Shown here piece by piece: positions 1-11,958 of a stretch of DNA of 64,000 bases. Each line of letters starts with the position of its first letter. The first letter of the stretch is position 1. The notes under the pieces are model-generated. The model saw nothing but the letters and a program-made list of their open reading frames with translations. It was not told where the DNA came from and made no database searches. The stretch covers positions 310,001 through 374,000 of the forward strand of contig JPHH03000006.1 of assembly GCA_000750105.3 (NCBI GenBank). Direction: 5' to 3'. The stretch comes from Tolypocladium sp. Sup5 PDA-1. Lineage: Eukaryota > Ascomycota > Sordariomycetes > Hypocreales > Ophiocordycipitaceae. The position numbers were made by a program, and so were the translations under genes.

Positions 1-1
1 G

Positions 2-127
2 GAGCCAGAAGGTGTCACGGAAGGCCGCGACCGGGCCGACGAGGAGCCCATTCGAAGCGGGGTGAGCATTCATCAACTTGGCAAGAAATGGCTGGCCGTG
101 GCCGCCGCTGCACGAGGACGTCACTGA
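2..127 (+). CDS. possible 3' end of a protein-coding gene (partial)
   Basis: The frame starting at base 2 is open from the window edge to a TGA at 125-127, giving 41 residues that end in AAAARGRH. The composition (acidic and basic residues, no low-complexity run) looks like a normal protein tail, but the stretch is short and a chance open frame cannot be excluded. The family is not recognised. The sequence around base 60 also contains a GTGAGC that could be a splice donor, so the true end may differ. Confidence 0.28.
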   Translation, partial: EPEGVTEGRDRADEEPIRSGVSIHQLGKKWLAVAAAARGRH

Positions 128-3100
128 GCTCCGCAGAGAGCGGTCACAACTGGCGGACGAAAGCTCGAGGCGGACTTGCAGTGTCGGAACCTATGTACTA
201 CGAAGTACGGAGCAGTCTCCAAAGAGCCCGGGGACTCGGAGCAAGCGCGGATGGTGGCGGCGTTGAGCTCCGTGTGTCCCCAGACGGCGGGTCCCGAGGT
301 TCCAACTTTTGCAGGTTGAAGATGGACGAAAAGCAGCTTTCCACACCTGAGCGGGGCCGCCTCTTCCCTTCAGCTCACAAAGGGTCAGACTCGGCGAGTG
401 ATGGCATACCTAAACGAATCCTCGATCCGCGGCCACGGCCTTGCCTAGAAAAGGGTAATTCGCATTTCCTACCTGCAGGCGGCAGCTAATCCGCGCCTTG
501 TCCCCACACACAGCGCGCGTGTAGAGGCAGAGGCTGGGCAGGGGGGCGGGCATGCCGTCATTCGTTTTCCTGCCCCCTATACTTGAAGCGGCTTGCTGCT
601 GCAGGAAGGCCATGTCGAGTTGAGTGACAGGCGCCGACAATGGCGGGAATCCTCCCTGTTCGAAACATGGGCACATGCGTCGAGAGACCAGCATCTTGGC
701 AGAGGCATGGAGTTGAGTGAGACGAGGGGAACGGGCTGTCTGTGGGGACGGGGATCGGCAGCAGCAATACAACTCCAGCTACGAACCGTACGAGCTGTCG
801 AGGTCAAGGTGCCCGCAACATACAGAACAGGTAAGCCCCTGCGCAGATGCTGCTCGATACCTGCTTTGCGTGGCTACAGAAGCGCGGGCCACAGGGCTAG
901 TCCACTTGGATGCGAGACAGCACGAGCCTGAACCGTGGGGATGGAGGATGCTGCAGCCAACGACAGCCGCTGAGGCAAGGTTCTGCATGGTGCTAACGAA
1001 TCTACAACAGGCTGAGCGTGGATGGGCGTGATCAACAAACCAGCGCATGGGGGCTTGGTGTTGTGGTGTTTACTCCGGAGTACATGTTGCGGTCTTGGGC
1101 CAGCGCGTCCACCAGGCCGGCCTCGATGGCGCCCGTCCATCAACAACAGTCAACAGACTTTCGGCGGCCCGTTGGCGTCGCCCCAGGCCCCTCTGGATGC
1201 GACCTCCCGAGATCGATCTTGATCGCAAGTTTGGGCCGGCTAAAGTAGCGAGCGTGCTAACGACATGGCGACATTGGATGGCTGGCGAGCCAGTGTCATC
1301 ATCGACACCACGAAACGCCAACACGCACTTTACGCGTGCGAGACGCGTATGGCTGCATGTACCACGGAGGATTCCGTCCCCGAGCTGGAGTTGCCTGACA
1401 GGAGCGCTTCGTTCGGCCATCAGCAACAACTGCAATCGCCACGATCGACGGGCTGCTACTTGGCTACAGTAATAGCATCGCACCTCGTTCCTGTTTTGTC
1501 CATGGCCAACGCATTCTTCGCCCAAATAGCCTCTCCTGGCCATGCATGCTGCAGGTCAGCAAGCCGCTTCGCCAATGCCCCCAGCCACCGGCGCTGACCA
1601 ACCCCGCGATCCGCCGCGTGTGTCTGCACCGGAATCAGGATATCGGGAAATCAAGCTTTCGCATGCGCCTGTGCAAAGGTCCTCGGGCTTTATGGATCGG
1701 CTCGAGCATGCGATGGCTTGGGTTCCCCGGTTTCGTGGGCGGCGGTGCGGGAGGCTTGGGCTTGGGCTCCTTGGGTCGTGGATTGAGGGATCCTGGAGAC
1801 CGATGTTGATTGTCCTATCCGTGATCGCGTCATCTGACGCCCGAAGAGCACCATTGCACTCTCCGCCCACTGTGTTGCTGGCGTTCCGTTGGTTGCCTTT
1901 GCCTGCTAACTGTGAGGGGCAGTTCCCTGTCTTTACCTGACGCATAGGACTGACCTTCCCCCGAATTCCCGTTGCTGTATTGTGCTTGGGGGTTCGTGCT
2001 GATATAGTTGGCTGTTGCAGTAACTTCGTTGTTTCAGGCTCAGGTATAGCGCGGGTTCCTCATGGGAACCCTGCCTCGATAGCCTTGGTATGTCGTCCTC
2101 AGGCGGCCGAGCAATGTTGCCTCTCTAGAATGGCTACTGTGATTCCATTCCATTGAACGTGGGTTTGTCGAGTTCACCATGTCGTTCACTTCTCTCTGAG
2201 TTGTTTGTATAGCTAGTCTTGTATTTTGTCACGGACCGACTCACACGATGCTGAAGGAGGGGACAAACCGAGGTATGCTTGCCGTGATCTTGGAGATACT
2301 ACGGACTAGTCCAAGCCTAGAAGCTCTCCTGAGCGTAAATACAGTCTAAACCCAGGAATTCTTGTCGACGACGTGCCAGCGATGGTATCTGAGCGTCGTT
2401 TGTCATCCGTACCCATAGGGTGAAATGTCGGAGACGAAACCTTGGACCACCCGCGGCGAGAAGTACATGGAGAGCCCCCGAGGCACACCTTGTGCTGACT
2501 GTGACGGGGCTGTGATATGTCGAGCACGATTTCTTAAGGGTTCACGGTGCAGCGGCGCTGGAACTGTTGATGAGCTTGTGACATCTGGACAGTACGACGC
2601 CGGCAGTTGAGCAATTGGATCTAAATATTATATTTCTTTGCACAACGCCCATTATATGCCCGTATTCAGTATCTGAGCGAGTGACGAGCATGTGCTGGCA
2701 TTCACCACGTGTGGCATACGGGGTGTGCGCCGTCGACGACCGTACAGTCATGCTCCAGGACCCGGGTCGTCTGGTGCTTCGGCGCCTGTGGGCTTCAGCT
2801 TATGGGCTCGTCGGCGGATTCGCTCTCCGAGCAGGAATAGCTCCGAGAGGGAAGATATATCTGGCAGGTTTGGAGATTACGGAGCAAATCGTGAGGCGAT
2901 TGCGTGACAGTGACCAGCTTCCCCAAGGGACAGAGGAGGCTATGCCGCTTCACGCCAACTGCAATGTTTTAAATAGGGCATACACGTATAGAGTATCGCG
3001 TGAGGGGGTACAGATATTTCGGTAATGACTCGGACTAACTGTGCCGGAACACTTCTTGGATGGGGGACACATCCGCGCTGGATATACATCAACGTAGCCG

Positions 3101-4011
3101 TCCCCATCGTCCAGAGCCTACCCGACAGCCTCGCTCCTCAACCAAGACAGCCGTATCGACAACTCCATGGCCACTTTGACCATCCCCATTTAGGTCAGAG
3201 ACACTGTGCATCGCCGTGATCCACTTCGGCCTGGCCAGGCAGTGTGACAGGAACGGGACGGGGAGGTAATGGGGACAAGCTGAGGGCAGCGAGGACGAAG
3301 ATGGCGATATCGGGGTCGCTTGACGAGTACAGCTCCTGCCCAAGAACGGGGTCGAAGTGGATGTTGTGTTGTTGAGGAGGCTTCAACAGTATGCTGTTGG
3401 CTGATAGGGGCGCCGTTGAGGAGATGCCAAATGCCCCCTGAGTTGGTGACTTTCGATGGGAGCTGAGGTTACGAACGCAAGAGGTGTGAGGAGAGCAGCA
3501 TTCCGGTGGTCCAAGGTTTGCAAGGAGTTCTCCGGCTTGGGATTGGCGGTTCCATCTCACGGGGTGAGTTCAGGGATGGGTGTCCGCACGCTCACCTCAC
3601 ATTCGGTAGCAAGATACCTCGCATACAAGGTGGCTTCGTCAGTAACAAAGAAATTATTCGATTCTGCGACGTAGCTGTCTATTCTCGTGTACCCATACCC
3701 AAGTCTTTCACGCCAGCGCCCCGTGAAAGCGCCCTTTACTCACGATAGCGTCGTCCTGGCAGCAGAAGCAAGCCCATCGCACGCAAAACGCCATACCCGC
3801 GTTTGATCAAGGGAAATTATTTAGTGTACTGTAGTCGAGCCCCAGAAATTCCACCAAGGACTGAGGGTTTTTTTTCTTTTTCGAAGTCTAGTGCCTCATT
3901 GCCGCGAAGCAACGAGGAGCATCGATGTAATGTCACACGGCGAGCATCTTCCCCCGCCCGCCCCGTCTATTCCGAAGAGGAACTCAACTGGCCGATAGAA
4001 GTGTCGCCATC
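128..4011. other. long stretch with no recognisable gene
   Basis: Many short overlapping open frames exist on both strands but none has a recognisable family, a convincing exon structure or a natural composition over a useful length. One minus-strand frame (3195-3560) has a protein-like composition in its second half and could be a relic. The end nearest 4012 should hold the 3' untranslated region of the zinc transporter. A perfect 12-bp palindrome lies at 1071-1082. Confidence 0.5.
1071..1082. repeat. 12-bp palindrome TACTCCGGAGTA
   Basis: This is a perfect palindrome in non-coding DNA. It is a variant of the TACGGAGTA/TACTCCGTA nonamer that recurs in intergenic DNA of this window (for example at 6669, 10840, 10953, 24772, 36425, 54216 and 60386). 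The role is unknown. Confidence 0.6.
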
Positions 4012-5873
4012 CTAAGACTGCTGACGAGGGGCACTGGTGCCACCCTGCGAGGAGTCGCTGCCGCGGCGAGTTGAGGAAGCCTTGGACGACGTATCCTGGC
4101 CAGTGCAGCACCCCTGCGCCTTGCAATCATCGACACATTCCAGGAGGCAGGCGTTGTCGCTGGGGCCATTAGCCGCTCCGTCCAATGCGAGGGCGGCGGC
4201 GTCTCCGCCGTGCTGGTGCTCCTGGTCGAGGCAGAACTCGGGCTGGATGGTGGCGCTGTGGATTCCGTATCCGTGGAGGCACTTCCTGGCACGCTTGGCC
4301 AGCTGCATGTACTTTTCGCCGCTGTGGGTGTTGATGGGAAAGGACACCTGGAGATGCAAGCTGGCCACGATCTTGGTATCGGACAGCTGCCAGACGTGAA
4401 TGTGGTGGCAGCTGACGACGCCAGGCAGTCTTTCAATGTCCTGGCGGATCTCCTGGATGCTGATGTTCTCGGGCGTCGCCTGAAGGAGGACTCTTGCGGT
4501 GGCGAGGGTGAGAGGGATCGAGGTCTTGAGGATGATGGCCGTGATGAAGAGGGAGACGGTGGGATCGGCATAGTTCTTGCCCGGCCAGTCGGTGAGCCAG
4601 ATGATGAGGGCGGTGATGATGACGCCAACATTGCCCAGGGCATCACCGAGGACATGGAGCATCATGGCGTTCATGCCCATGTCGGCGTGATTGTGGCCGC
4701 TAGCCTTGGAGCCGGGCTTGCGAGGCAGCGTGTGGTTGTGGCCATCGTGAACACTAGAGTCCCGGCGAGACCTGTGCTTCTTGGAAGCCGAAGTCGGGTG
4801 AGATCCATGCGACTTGTTGTCGATGGTGCCATTGTTACCCTTGGCGTCCTTGAGGAGAGGCGACTCTTCATTCACCTCGGTCTCAGAGTCGGCGAACGGC
4901 GACTCCTCGCTGGTGTCGCTCTCGGCGGTCTGACCCGGGGTGTTGGAGGAGGCGGCAAGGCTGGCGGCGATGATGTCCTGGCGGAAACTGGCGGGATGAA
5001 TGCTCATATCCTCGATGCTGGCGAAGCGCGAATGGCCGCTCTTACTAGACCGCCGTCGGCCTCGTCCCCGTGCTTGGCCGGGCGCGCGGCTGCTCCTCGT
5101 GTTGGACTCGTCTCGGCTCGGAGCCTCATCTCCGAATCGGATGCGGCGAGCAGTCTCGGGGCTGTCGGTGGCAGATCGATCCGCAGCCACGCTTCCCCTC
5201 CTGACCACGACCTCGGGGAGGACGTCGTTGACAGCTCCGTCCTCGTCGACAAACTCGGCGTGGATATCCCTGGTGGGTCTGCCCTCCTCGATGTCGTGGG
5301 CATGATCGTGGGCGTGATCGTGATCGTGACCGTGGCCGTGGTCGTGGCCGTGGTCGTGTCCGTCTTCGCCCTCGTCGTCGTGGGAGTGGCCGTGGCCGCC
5401 CAGGACGAAGAAGCCCAGCAGGTTGGAGAACAGACCAGCGCAGCCGACAATGAGGATGAGCTTGGGTTGGTCGATCTCGGGCGGCTCGACGAATCGAGTG
5501 AGGGCTTCGAGGATGATGGAGACGCAGAGGGCGATGAGGAAGACGGCGTTGAAGAAGGCACCGAGGATCTCGGCGCGCACCCACTGCGAATGATGCGATT
5601 AGCTTGCGTTGCTCGTAAGGAAGGAGAGGGCGAGGAGCGTACCCCAAAGGTGAACTCGTCAGTCGTTTCTTTTTGCGCGGCCACGACGGCCCACAGGCCG
5701 ATAACCAGGGAGATGATGTCGTTGAGCATGTGAAAGGCATCGGCAGTCAGGGCCAGGGAGTGGGCGAGGAAGCCGGCAATCAGCTCGAGCAGGAAGAAGG
5801 CCGTGTCGATGACGAGCATGACCTTGATGCGGGTGCTCTTGGACCACGCCCACTTGGAGGAGGAGCCTGCCAT
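4012..5873 (-). CDS. ZRC1: zinc transporter, cation diffusion facilitator family (ZRC1/COT1 type)
   Basis: There are two exons, 5873-5643 and 5583-4012, with a 59-nt intron (GTACGC...CAG) that restores the frame and gives 600 residues. The N-terminal half has paired membrane segments with the site HMLND, and the second half has HVLGDALGN; these are the HxxxD metal-site pairs of the CDF family. Between them lies a long cytosolic loop rich in HG/HD repeats (about residues 120-150), typical of ZRC1/COT1 and thought to sense or bind zinc. A C-terminal cytosolic domain (CHHIHVWQLSD...) follows, then a tail with several cysteines (CLLECVDDCKAQGCC). By family knowledge it moves Zn, and perhaps Co, into the vacuole in exchange for protons. 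The cysteine-bearing tail is longer than in the yeast proteins. Family identity is secure; the paralogue (ZRC1 versus COT1 or an ER form) is inferred. Confidence 0.92.
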
Positions 5874-8038
5874 GGCGAGAAGCGGGAGCGCTGAAGAGCG
5901 CGATCGCGTTGGAGAAGCGGCGGCGGCGTGAGGGTGCGCGGCGATGCTCGGTCGGGTGCCCTGCAGTTGTTTGTGCGAGGTTTGCAGGTTGCAACGACGA
6001 CGGGAGGCGAAGGCCAGAAAAGCGTGCTAATCAGGAGCAGATGGTCTCGAAGGTTTCCGGTGGGGGGTCTCAGTTGCGGCTCGCGGCCTGGAGGCGCTGC
6101 TATGCGCGTCGTTGGAGCGAGGTGGAATAATTAGGCTATGACGGAATGCGCCACTGAACCTAAGGCCTCCTCCACTGGATTGGCAGCTAGTGGCTTCTAG
6201 CCCGCAGCGGCGGAGACGACGGCGTCCAGGAGGCGAGCGACTGATAAGGCTGGGCCAATTCTCGCCAGTGAGGATGAATTGGAGAGAGAGAAGAAGAAGA
6301 CGGACGAGAGGCACGACGGGAGACGGTCGAGGGGCCGCGCGATGTGAAAAGCCTGTCGAGGGAGAGAGGCAGCGTTGGTAAGCGCCGCAGTTGGACGAGG
6401 CGACGGGAGGGATGGAGGGCTGAGGTGCCGAATATGGAGGAGGATGCACGGCAAGCAGACGCAGGAAATGGCCTGATACAGGCGGCTGCCCGCGCTGCTT
6501 CGGGCCGTGATTATTCTTATAATTAGCACTATTACTCCGTGCATGCGTCCGCAGTGCGTGCATCCTACGGCCCCGTGCTCTGCTGTTGGCAGCCGTGGCA
6601 AGGTGAGGAAGCATCTCGCATGCCGCGTTGCAGCGACGATGGAGGCAGGGCGAGGTGCGACGTACTCGTACTCCGTAGGTATGCATGTCCAGGTGACGAC
6701 GCGCAGGGCTGGGCGGCGACAGCGAGGCATGTATCCGTACCTCGGAAGCGGCCTTCGCTGCACCCCGAAACGCGCCCCCAAACGCCCATGGTCAAGTACC
6801 TGTCGCCTGCAGCAGCTCCTCCGCTCCCCAGCGGTTCATCCATCATCCATGCATCCATGCATCCAGCAGCCTCAGCAGCCAGCCACCAGCCAGCGCGTCC
6901 TCGGCGTGCCGGAGCCTGCAACTCGGTCCATTTAGAGTTCGGCGCCCAGCGCAAACGAGCAGCGCCTCGATGGTGGCTTGAGCGCCGCGCCGGCCCACCG
7001 CCCGGGGGACCCAACTTACCCGTTGGTTTCGACCTAGCAGAGACCAACTTGGTGTTTCAGAGTTGGGATCGCACCCTCAGGTCTCCGCTTGGTCAAGCGG
7101 ACAGGTATGGCATATTTCGCCTAAAAATCCCTTGGCTAGTCCTCTCGGTTTTCTCTTCTTCCTTTTCCTTAAGCTTCGAGGTTTTGCCCTATCATTACTT
7201 GGACCCTTTTCTTACCTTGAAGAACTTTTTATATTATCAAGTATTGCCTTTTCAAAACCGCGCCCTTTCCCCGGCTTACAGAAATACAGTGCACGGTAGA
7301 AAAGCACCCATGTAATTATTGGTGGATCACTTCGCAAGCTGTTTGCATGTACTCGTAAAACACGGACGGCTGATTCGGTTCGGCGCGGCTGGCAGACGAG
7401 GATCATCCAGATGGATTGCGGACCCCTCCCTGGTGCCGCCGGCGCAGGCCAAGCTCCGGCTTCGGTGGGCCTCCATTTCGGCACCGGCAGACGGACGAGA
7501 CTGGAAGGGGAAACTCTGGACGGGTCTCGGTCCCTACTCGTAGTCCCGCCTCACCTCAAGCAAGGCACGACGTGATTTGCCCCGGCGAAGCGTCTTGTTA
7601 GTGGCTCGAGAGGGCACAAGGCGCCGCCACAGCGGCAGAGGCTTTCTCGTGTCGATATGGTCCGTCGTCCGTAGTCGATTGTCTCTTCCCCCTTCTGCAC
7701 CCGCCACGATCATCCTCAGCCCTCCCCGTCCTGGCGATGCGATTACACGACAATATTGGATTCTTGCCCTCTTCCAGCCTGTTTGCCGTGCCGCCGGCCC
7801 CGCTTCCGCCTCTGCCAGTCCGCATCTGCAAGCGAGTGGACTCTCGATATCCCGCTTCGCCCTCCGACTTACAGTAAATCCGCCCCCGCCCAGATGCAAA
7901 GGATCCCTGTCTTACTTGCATTTTCCCGTCGGCGTGCGTGCCCTCTCGGATCGAGCCGTGCGTGGATTCCAGGATTTTCACGACGTTTCCTTGGCATCCC
8001 TGGCCGCGGAACTCTGAGCCATGCAAGAAAGTTGAACA
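5874..8038. other. non-coding stretch, promoter of the zinc transporter
   Basis: This region holds the upstream DNA of the minus-strand zinc transporter and the 3' side of the NACHT relic. It contains one copy of TACTCCGTA (6669-6677), a block of CATC/CAGC-rich simple sequence near 6835-6895, and an AT-richer segment around 7100-7320. Two hairpin-capable sequences lie at 7021-7091. No gene is recognised. Confidence 0.5.
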
Positions 8039-10688
8039 TCACCGAAATGCAGGACTTTCAGGACTTGGACCTATCCCCAGGTCCGCAAGTCTGCAGACAC
8101 CAAGTCTCTCCTCGGCAAGAACGAGGAGGGCAGACATGCCAACCCTTTCGCATACCCCTGGGTCACTGATATAGCCAAGTATCTTACCCTTTGTCAAAGT
8201 ACCCCGAGGGCCATCGCTCCCATCAGCAGATGCTATGTCTCGCAGGTCTTCATATACTGTATTTTGCTGGCTTCGAAGACGGTAGCAGTCAGACGCCTCC
8301 CCCGTGTACCTTGGGTTGCCCTCGGACGCGGCCTGAGTCTGCATTACGATGAAGCGGGCTTTGGCGTATGGCTGGTGGCCCTCTTTTCTAGGCAACTCTT
8401 GCACTTTAGATGAGACGGCTGCCGCGTATTCGGTCTGGTAGAGACACTCGGTTGATCCGAGGTACTCGCCAACCAGAAATGCGAGGTTCACTTCGAATAT
8501 GACGACCGGAGGAGACCTGACCATGGGATGACGAAATGGCGAACCAGCAGAGATCTTCGGGAGCGGCTGAGCTTCCGCCAGAGGTGGGGAAAGCAGATTG
8601 AACCAGGTATTCAAAAACGCTTCGCCATTGAGGCACCCCAACATGTCTGCCTCCACAAAGCAGGACGTGCGTTGGCTCAGGTCTGGGTTCGCCTCCAAGA
8701 AGGCTAGCAAAGTTGCTGCCGCCCCAGGTGACAGATGGGCGATCCAAGGATACGTCTGTCTCCTCTTTGCCAAAAACCGAGAAAATCCTGTGTCAAATGG
8801 CACAATGTGTAGCCGATGTCGCACATGGTCAACAGTCGCCCATTTGCAGATGCCCTTGCGATTGATATCAGCACCCGAGGATAGAAGCCGCCTCACCAGG
8901 CTGCCCAACGTGTGGCTCCATGGTTTGCATAGGGGACGGCACCTCCCAGATATCTCGGATAACATCGGTAGCAAAGGACGGACCTCCTACTGCAAAATCT
9001 TCCGCGGTGAACCAGTCGAATGCAGGCCATTGAGCCAGGATAACGGCAAAGCGTGGCCGAGGATACCACTCCGGCCGATGGCCCCACGAAAAGTCGCCAC
9101 TCTCCCAAAGGCTTTCGCAAACCTCCAGGATATGTCCAATCTGTTTTCTGCGTTCGATGCCTTTGTTTTCAGTCAAGGTGTGTCTCAGATACCAGAGTAC
9201 AGGGCTCAGATCCCGCGCCCCATCTATCTGACTAGAGAGTGGTTGACTGACGAAGTGTTGGCACAAATGGCTCTTGGCGAGTTGTATGCACACGTCCTCG
9301 GGTGTAAACTGATCATGGCCCAGGATGCGCTTGCCCTCTTCTGTATCCACTAGAAAATCATGCGCCGTCCGGTGAATGAACTGCACATTCGCGTTCACGT
9401 GATGCCACATGTCTTTGTGCTCTGCCTTTGGCTTGTTGAAGGGTATGGGTGGAATTTCCAGGGGCCTGGGGAGAATTTCCAGAAGACCGGCGCCTCTGAT
9501 GCGGATCCTATCCTGGATTTGAGCACACTTCTCACACAACTCCGAGCTGGATAGTGCGTTTTGCCTGTCCAGAAGAGCTTCCTGTACTCCGGGCTCTCTC
9601 GAGACCATGACTTGGAAAGGCGACAAGACGCGTTCGTAGAAAAGATGGAACGACTTCATGTAGTTCACGCAAGCCCAGGCCTTGATCACTAGGTTGAAGT
9701 ATCCAGCAGCTTCTTGCCGATATATCGCCCCGTCCTCGTTTAGCCCCGCCCACATGTCGGCGTACAGGTTCTCGAGGTCGGATGGCATGAGTTTGACGCG
9801 TAACCGAAGCTCGTCTGCCAGGTCTCCGTTTTGCAAGCCGCTCTTTAAGCTTCGTATCGCGAGATGGAGCCACAGGAAGACGCCGTCCGCCTTGCTAACG
9901 AGTGAATGTGCCATGTTCCGCAAGAACCATGCCGGGTAGTGCGAATTGTTCTGAAATCTGCAGAGTATGTCGTCAGCGTAATTGCGCATGTCCTCCCGCG
10001 TGATCTCATGAAGTTTTGGGCTTGGGTATCGAGAAAGATGTCGGTGGAAGACAGGTTCTGGCCGGCTGGCAACGCATAGTTTCACCTTGTCGTAGGAAAT
10101 GAGGGAGCCAACGACGGAAAAAAGGGTATCGGTTTCGTCCTTGTCGGCTACTTCGTCGAGGCCATCGATGAATATGCACAGAGGCTGGTCAGCCCTTTTC
10201 AAGACTGCCGACAGGATTTCTCTAAGCTGTCTCACATCCCAGTCTGCTTCGGTGTCCATCGACGTAGCAAAGTCGTATCGGGAGAGAACATGGTCGATAT
10301 GGCTGGCGTCATGGGATAACAGTTGGTGCACCAGGGAGCATAGGAGACCGTGGGCGTTTTTCTGCATTAACAAGCCTGGCTTCCAGAAAAAGTGTGAAAT
10401 AATCACGGTGCCTGGTCTCCATCGTTGAAGTTCGGCCTTGGTGCTTGTATTCTCGATGAGGAACTTGACGAGCGTGCTCTTTCCTGAACCTGGCTTTCCC
10501 TGGATCCAGAACAGGCGGCCGCCAGACCGGAGCCATTCAATGAATCCATGCCAAACTGCGAGCTCAGGACCTTTGTCATCCACACTGATCACGTCTAGGG
10601 AGGGACTCTGGGAAAGGGATATGTTTCTCGAACCGATGATTCGGGGTTGGCTGGCAGTGTAGAGAAGGTGTTGCCTGTGGTAGATACT
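8039..10688 (-). pseudogene. truncated and frameshifted NACHT NTPase (fungal NLR-type)
   Basis: An open frame from 10688 down to 8868 encodes a NACHT-type NTPase: Walker A GKPGSGKST, a Walker B region CIFIDGLDE, and the WxxGKPGSGKSTL context usual in fungal STAND proteins. The match then continues in another frame (to a stop at 8039-8041), where a degenerate ankyrin-like piece (LVRRLLSSGADIN) is found. The switch falls near 8925-8945, by a run of four C. No in-frame ATG precedes the P-loop; the frame is closed upstream by a TAA at 10689-10691, and no N-terminal effector domain is seen in the next 1 kb. It is therefore either a gene with an unrecognised upstream exon plus a sequencing slip, or a decayed gene; the two defects together favour decay. 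Proteins of this family act as intracellular sensors, some in heterokaryon incompatibility. Confidence 0.68.
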
Positions 10689-11845
10689 TTAGCTGTGTGG
10701 TCTCGAGGATTCTTGGTACAGGCTATCGGGGGTGAGGATGGGTGCTTCTTGGGGAAAGCGACTGAGTAGTCTTCTTTATGGGTACTCTCGTATGTCCCTG
10801 CTCCCTTGAGCTCTTTAACTACTCGTAAGGTATGGCAGTTACGGAGTAGGCCGTCTCCTTCTGGATCCATGTGGCGTGCACCTGACGCTAAGGTGTCGGC
10901 TGTACGGCCCGCTCCGCACTACCAGCCGGTACCTAGCGCCTGGGCTTTTGAGTACTCCGTACCAGGGCGGCCGCTAATCATCCTAGTGCCCACCAGAACT
11001 CTCTGTCCCTCATCGTCCACACTTGTGCTTTACAACTCTCTTGTCTGGCTCTCAACCTCGGCAGCTCCCTATGTGCCCGAGTCACTCGCGATGCAGCTAT
11101 GGAACTGGCACAACAAGTGTTTGCCCCGCACCGGATTTCAGTTTCGCCGCCATTGCCGACTCATCCGCTGCAGGTGCATCCTCCAGCCGTCAGCACGTGG
11201 GGAGACATGGGGAGGCATGGGCGCCGTTCCTCTGATGTCTCGGTGAACTCGGTGAATGGGACAGCAATGCAGCAATGCAGTCAGCAGTCAGCAGCCAGAT
11301 GCTACATCGTCCAGGCGTGTGGCGTTTGAGAGAAGCGACGAGCCGTGTCTACTGCATCGCCCGGCTCTTGAATGCCGTGCACGGCGAATTAGCGATCAAA
11401 TACCCCAGCGCGGCAGAGAATTATCGACTGACGACCGTCCCCATCCAAACAAGCCACACTCTTCAGTTACGAGATATAATCAAGGTATGCCGAGCGCAGC
11501 CGACGGCAGGTTGCAACCTAATGGCAGTTATTGGTGGAACTGTTGAGGAATTTGACCGCCCTGATCCGTAGCTGCCGTGTGCGTTCAACACTCACTCTGA
11601 TCGTGACCTTGTTAATGATTCCAAACCCTCAATTTCAGCGCTATAATCTCACTATGCTGGTACGTCGGCACCTAATAGGCGACCATGGACTAAGACAGCA
11701 GGAGGACCGAGGCAGTAAGAGCTTCCGCGCGGTCCGGTTGTAGACCGTAGAGCTATGTTATTGATGTGATGATATTGGCATTGTTCCAAAGATGCGTGCA
11801 TATGGGTAGTGCTTTGATTAGAGTTGAAGCAGTCCACGGCTCAAG
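10689..11845. other. non-coding stretch
   Basis: No gene is recognised. Two copies of the nonamer lie here, TACGGAGTA at 10840-10848 and TACTCCGTA at 10953-10961. If the NACHT gene once had N-terminal exons they would lie here on the minus strand, but I see nothing resembling a HET, HeLo or Goodbye-type domain. The right end leads into the promoter of the secreted protein. Confidence 0.5.
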
Positions 11846-11853
11846 TATATAAG
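11846..11853 (+). promoter_or_regulatory. TATA box of the secreted cysteine-rich protein
   Basis: TATATAAG lies 113 bases before the ATG at 11959. The sequence between is C/T- and A-rich (CTTCAGC, CCAACCACC, CTTGCAAAG before the start), which is typical of a strongly expressed fungal gene. A sharp TATA box is consistent with inducible expression. Confidence 0.6.
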
Positions 11854-11958
11854 ACTTCTGTGCTCCCACGTTCAGCTCCCGTCCTCTGCAAGCATCTTAT
11901 CAAACGTCTTCAGCCTATCCAACCACCAATTAACTCATATATCTTTGAACTTGCAAAG

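Noticed and set aside
3195..3560. Minus-strand open frame with protein-like second half (SSSDPDIAIFVLAALSLSP)
   Set aside because: Too short, no clear start or exon structure and no family recognised; it may be a relic but cannot be supported.
4210..5733. 507-residue plus-strand open frame
   Set aside because: It is the antisense shadow of the zinc transporter, valine- and aspartate-rich because of the His/Asp-rich loop.
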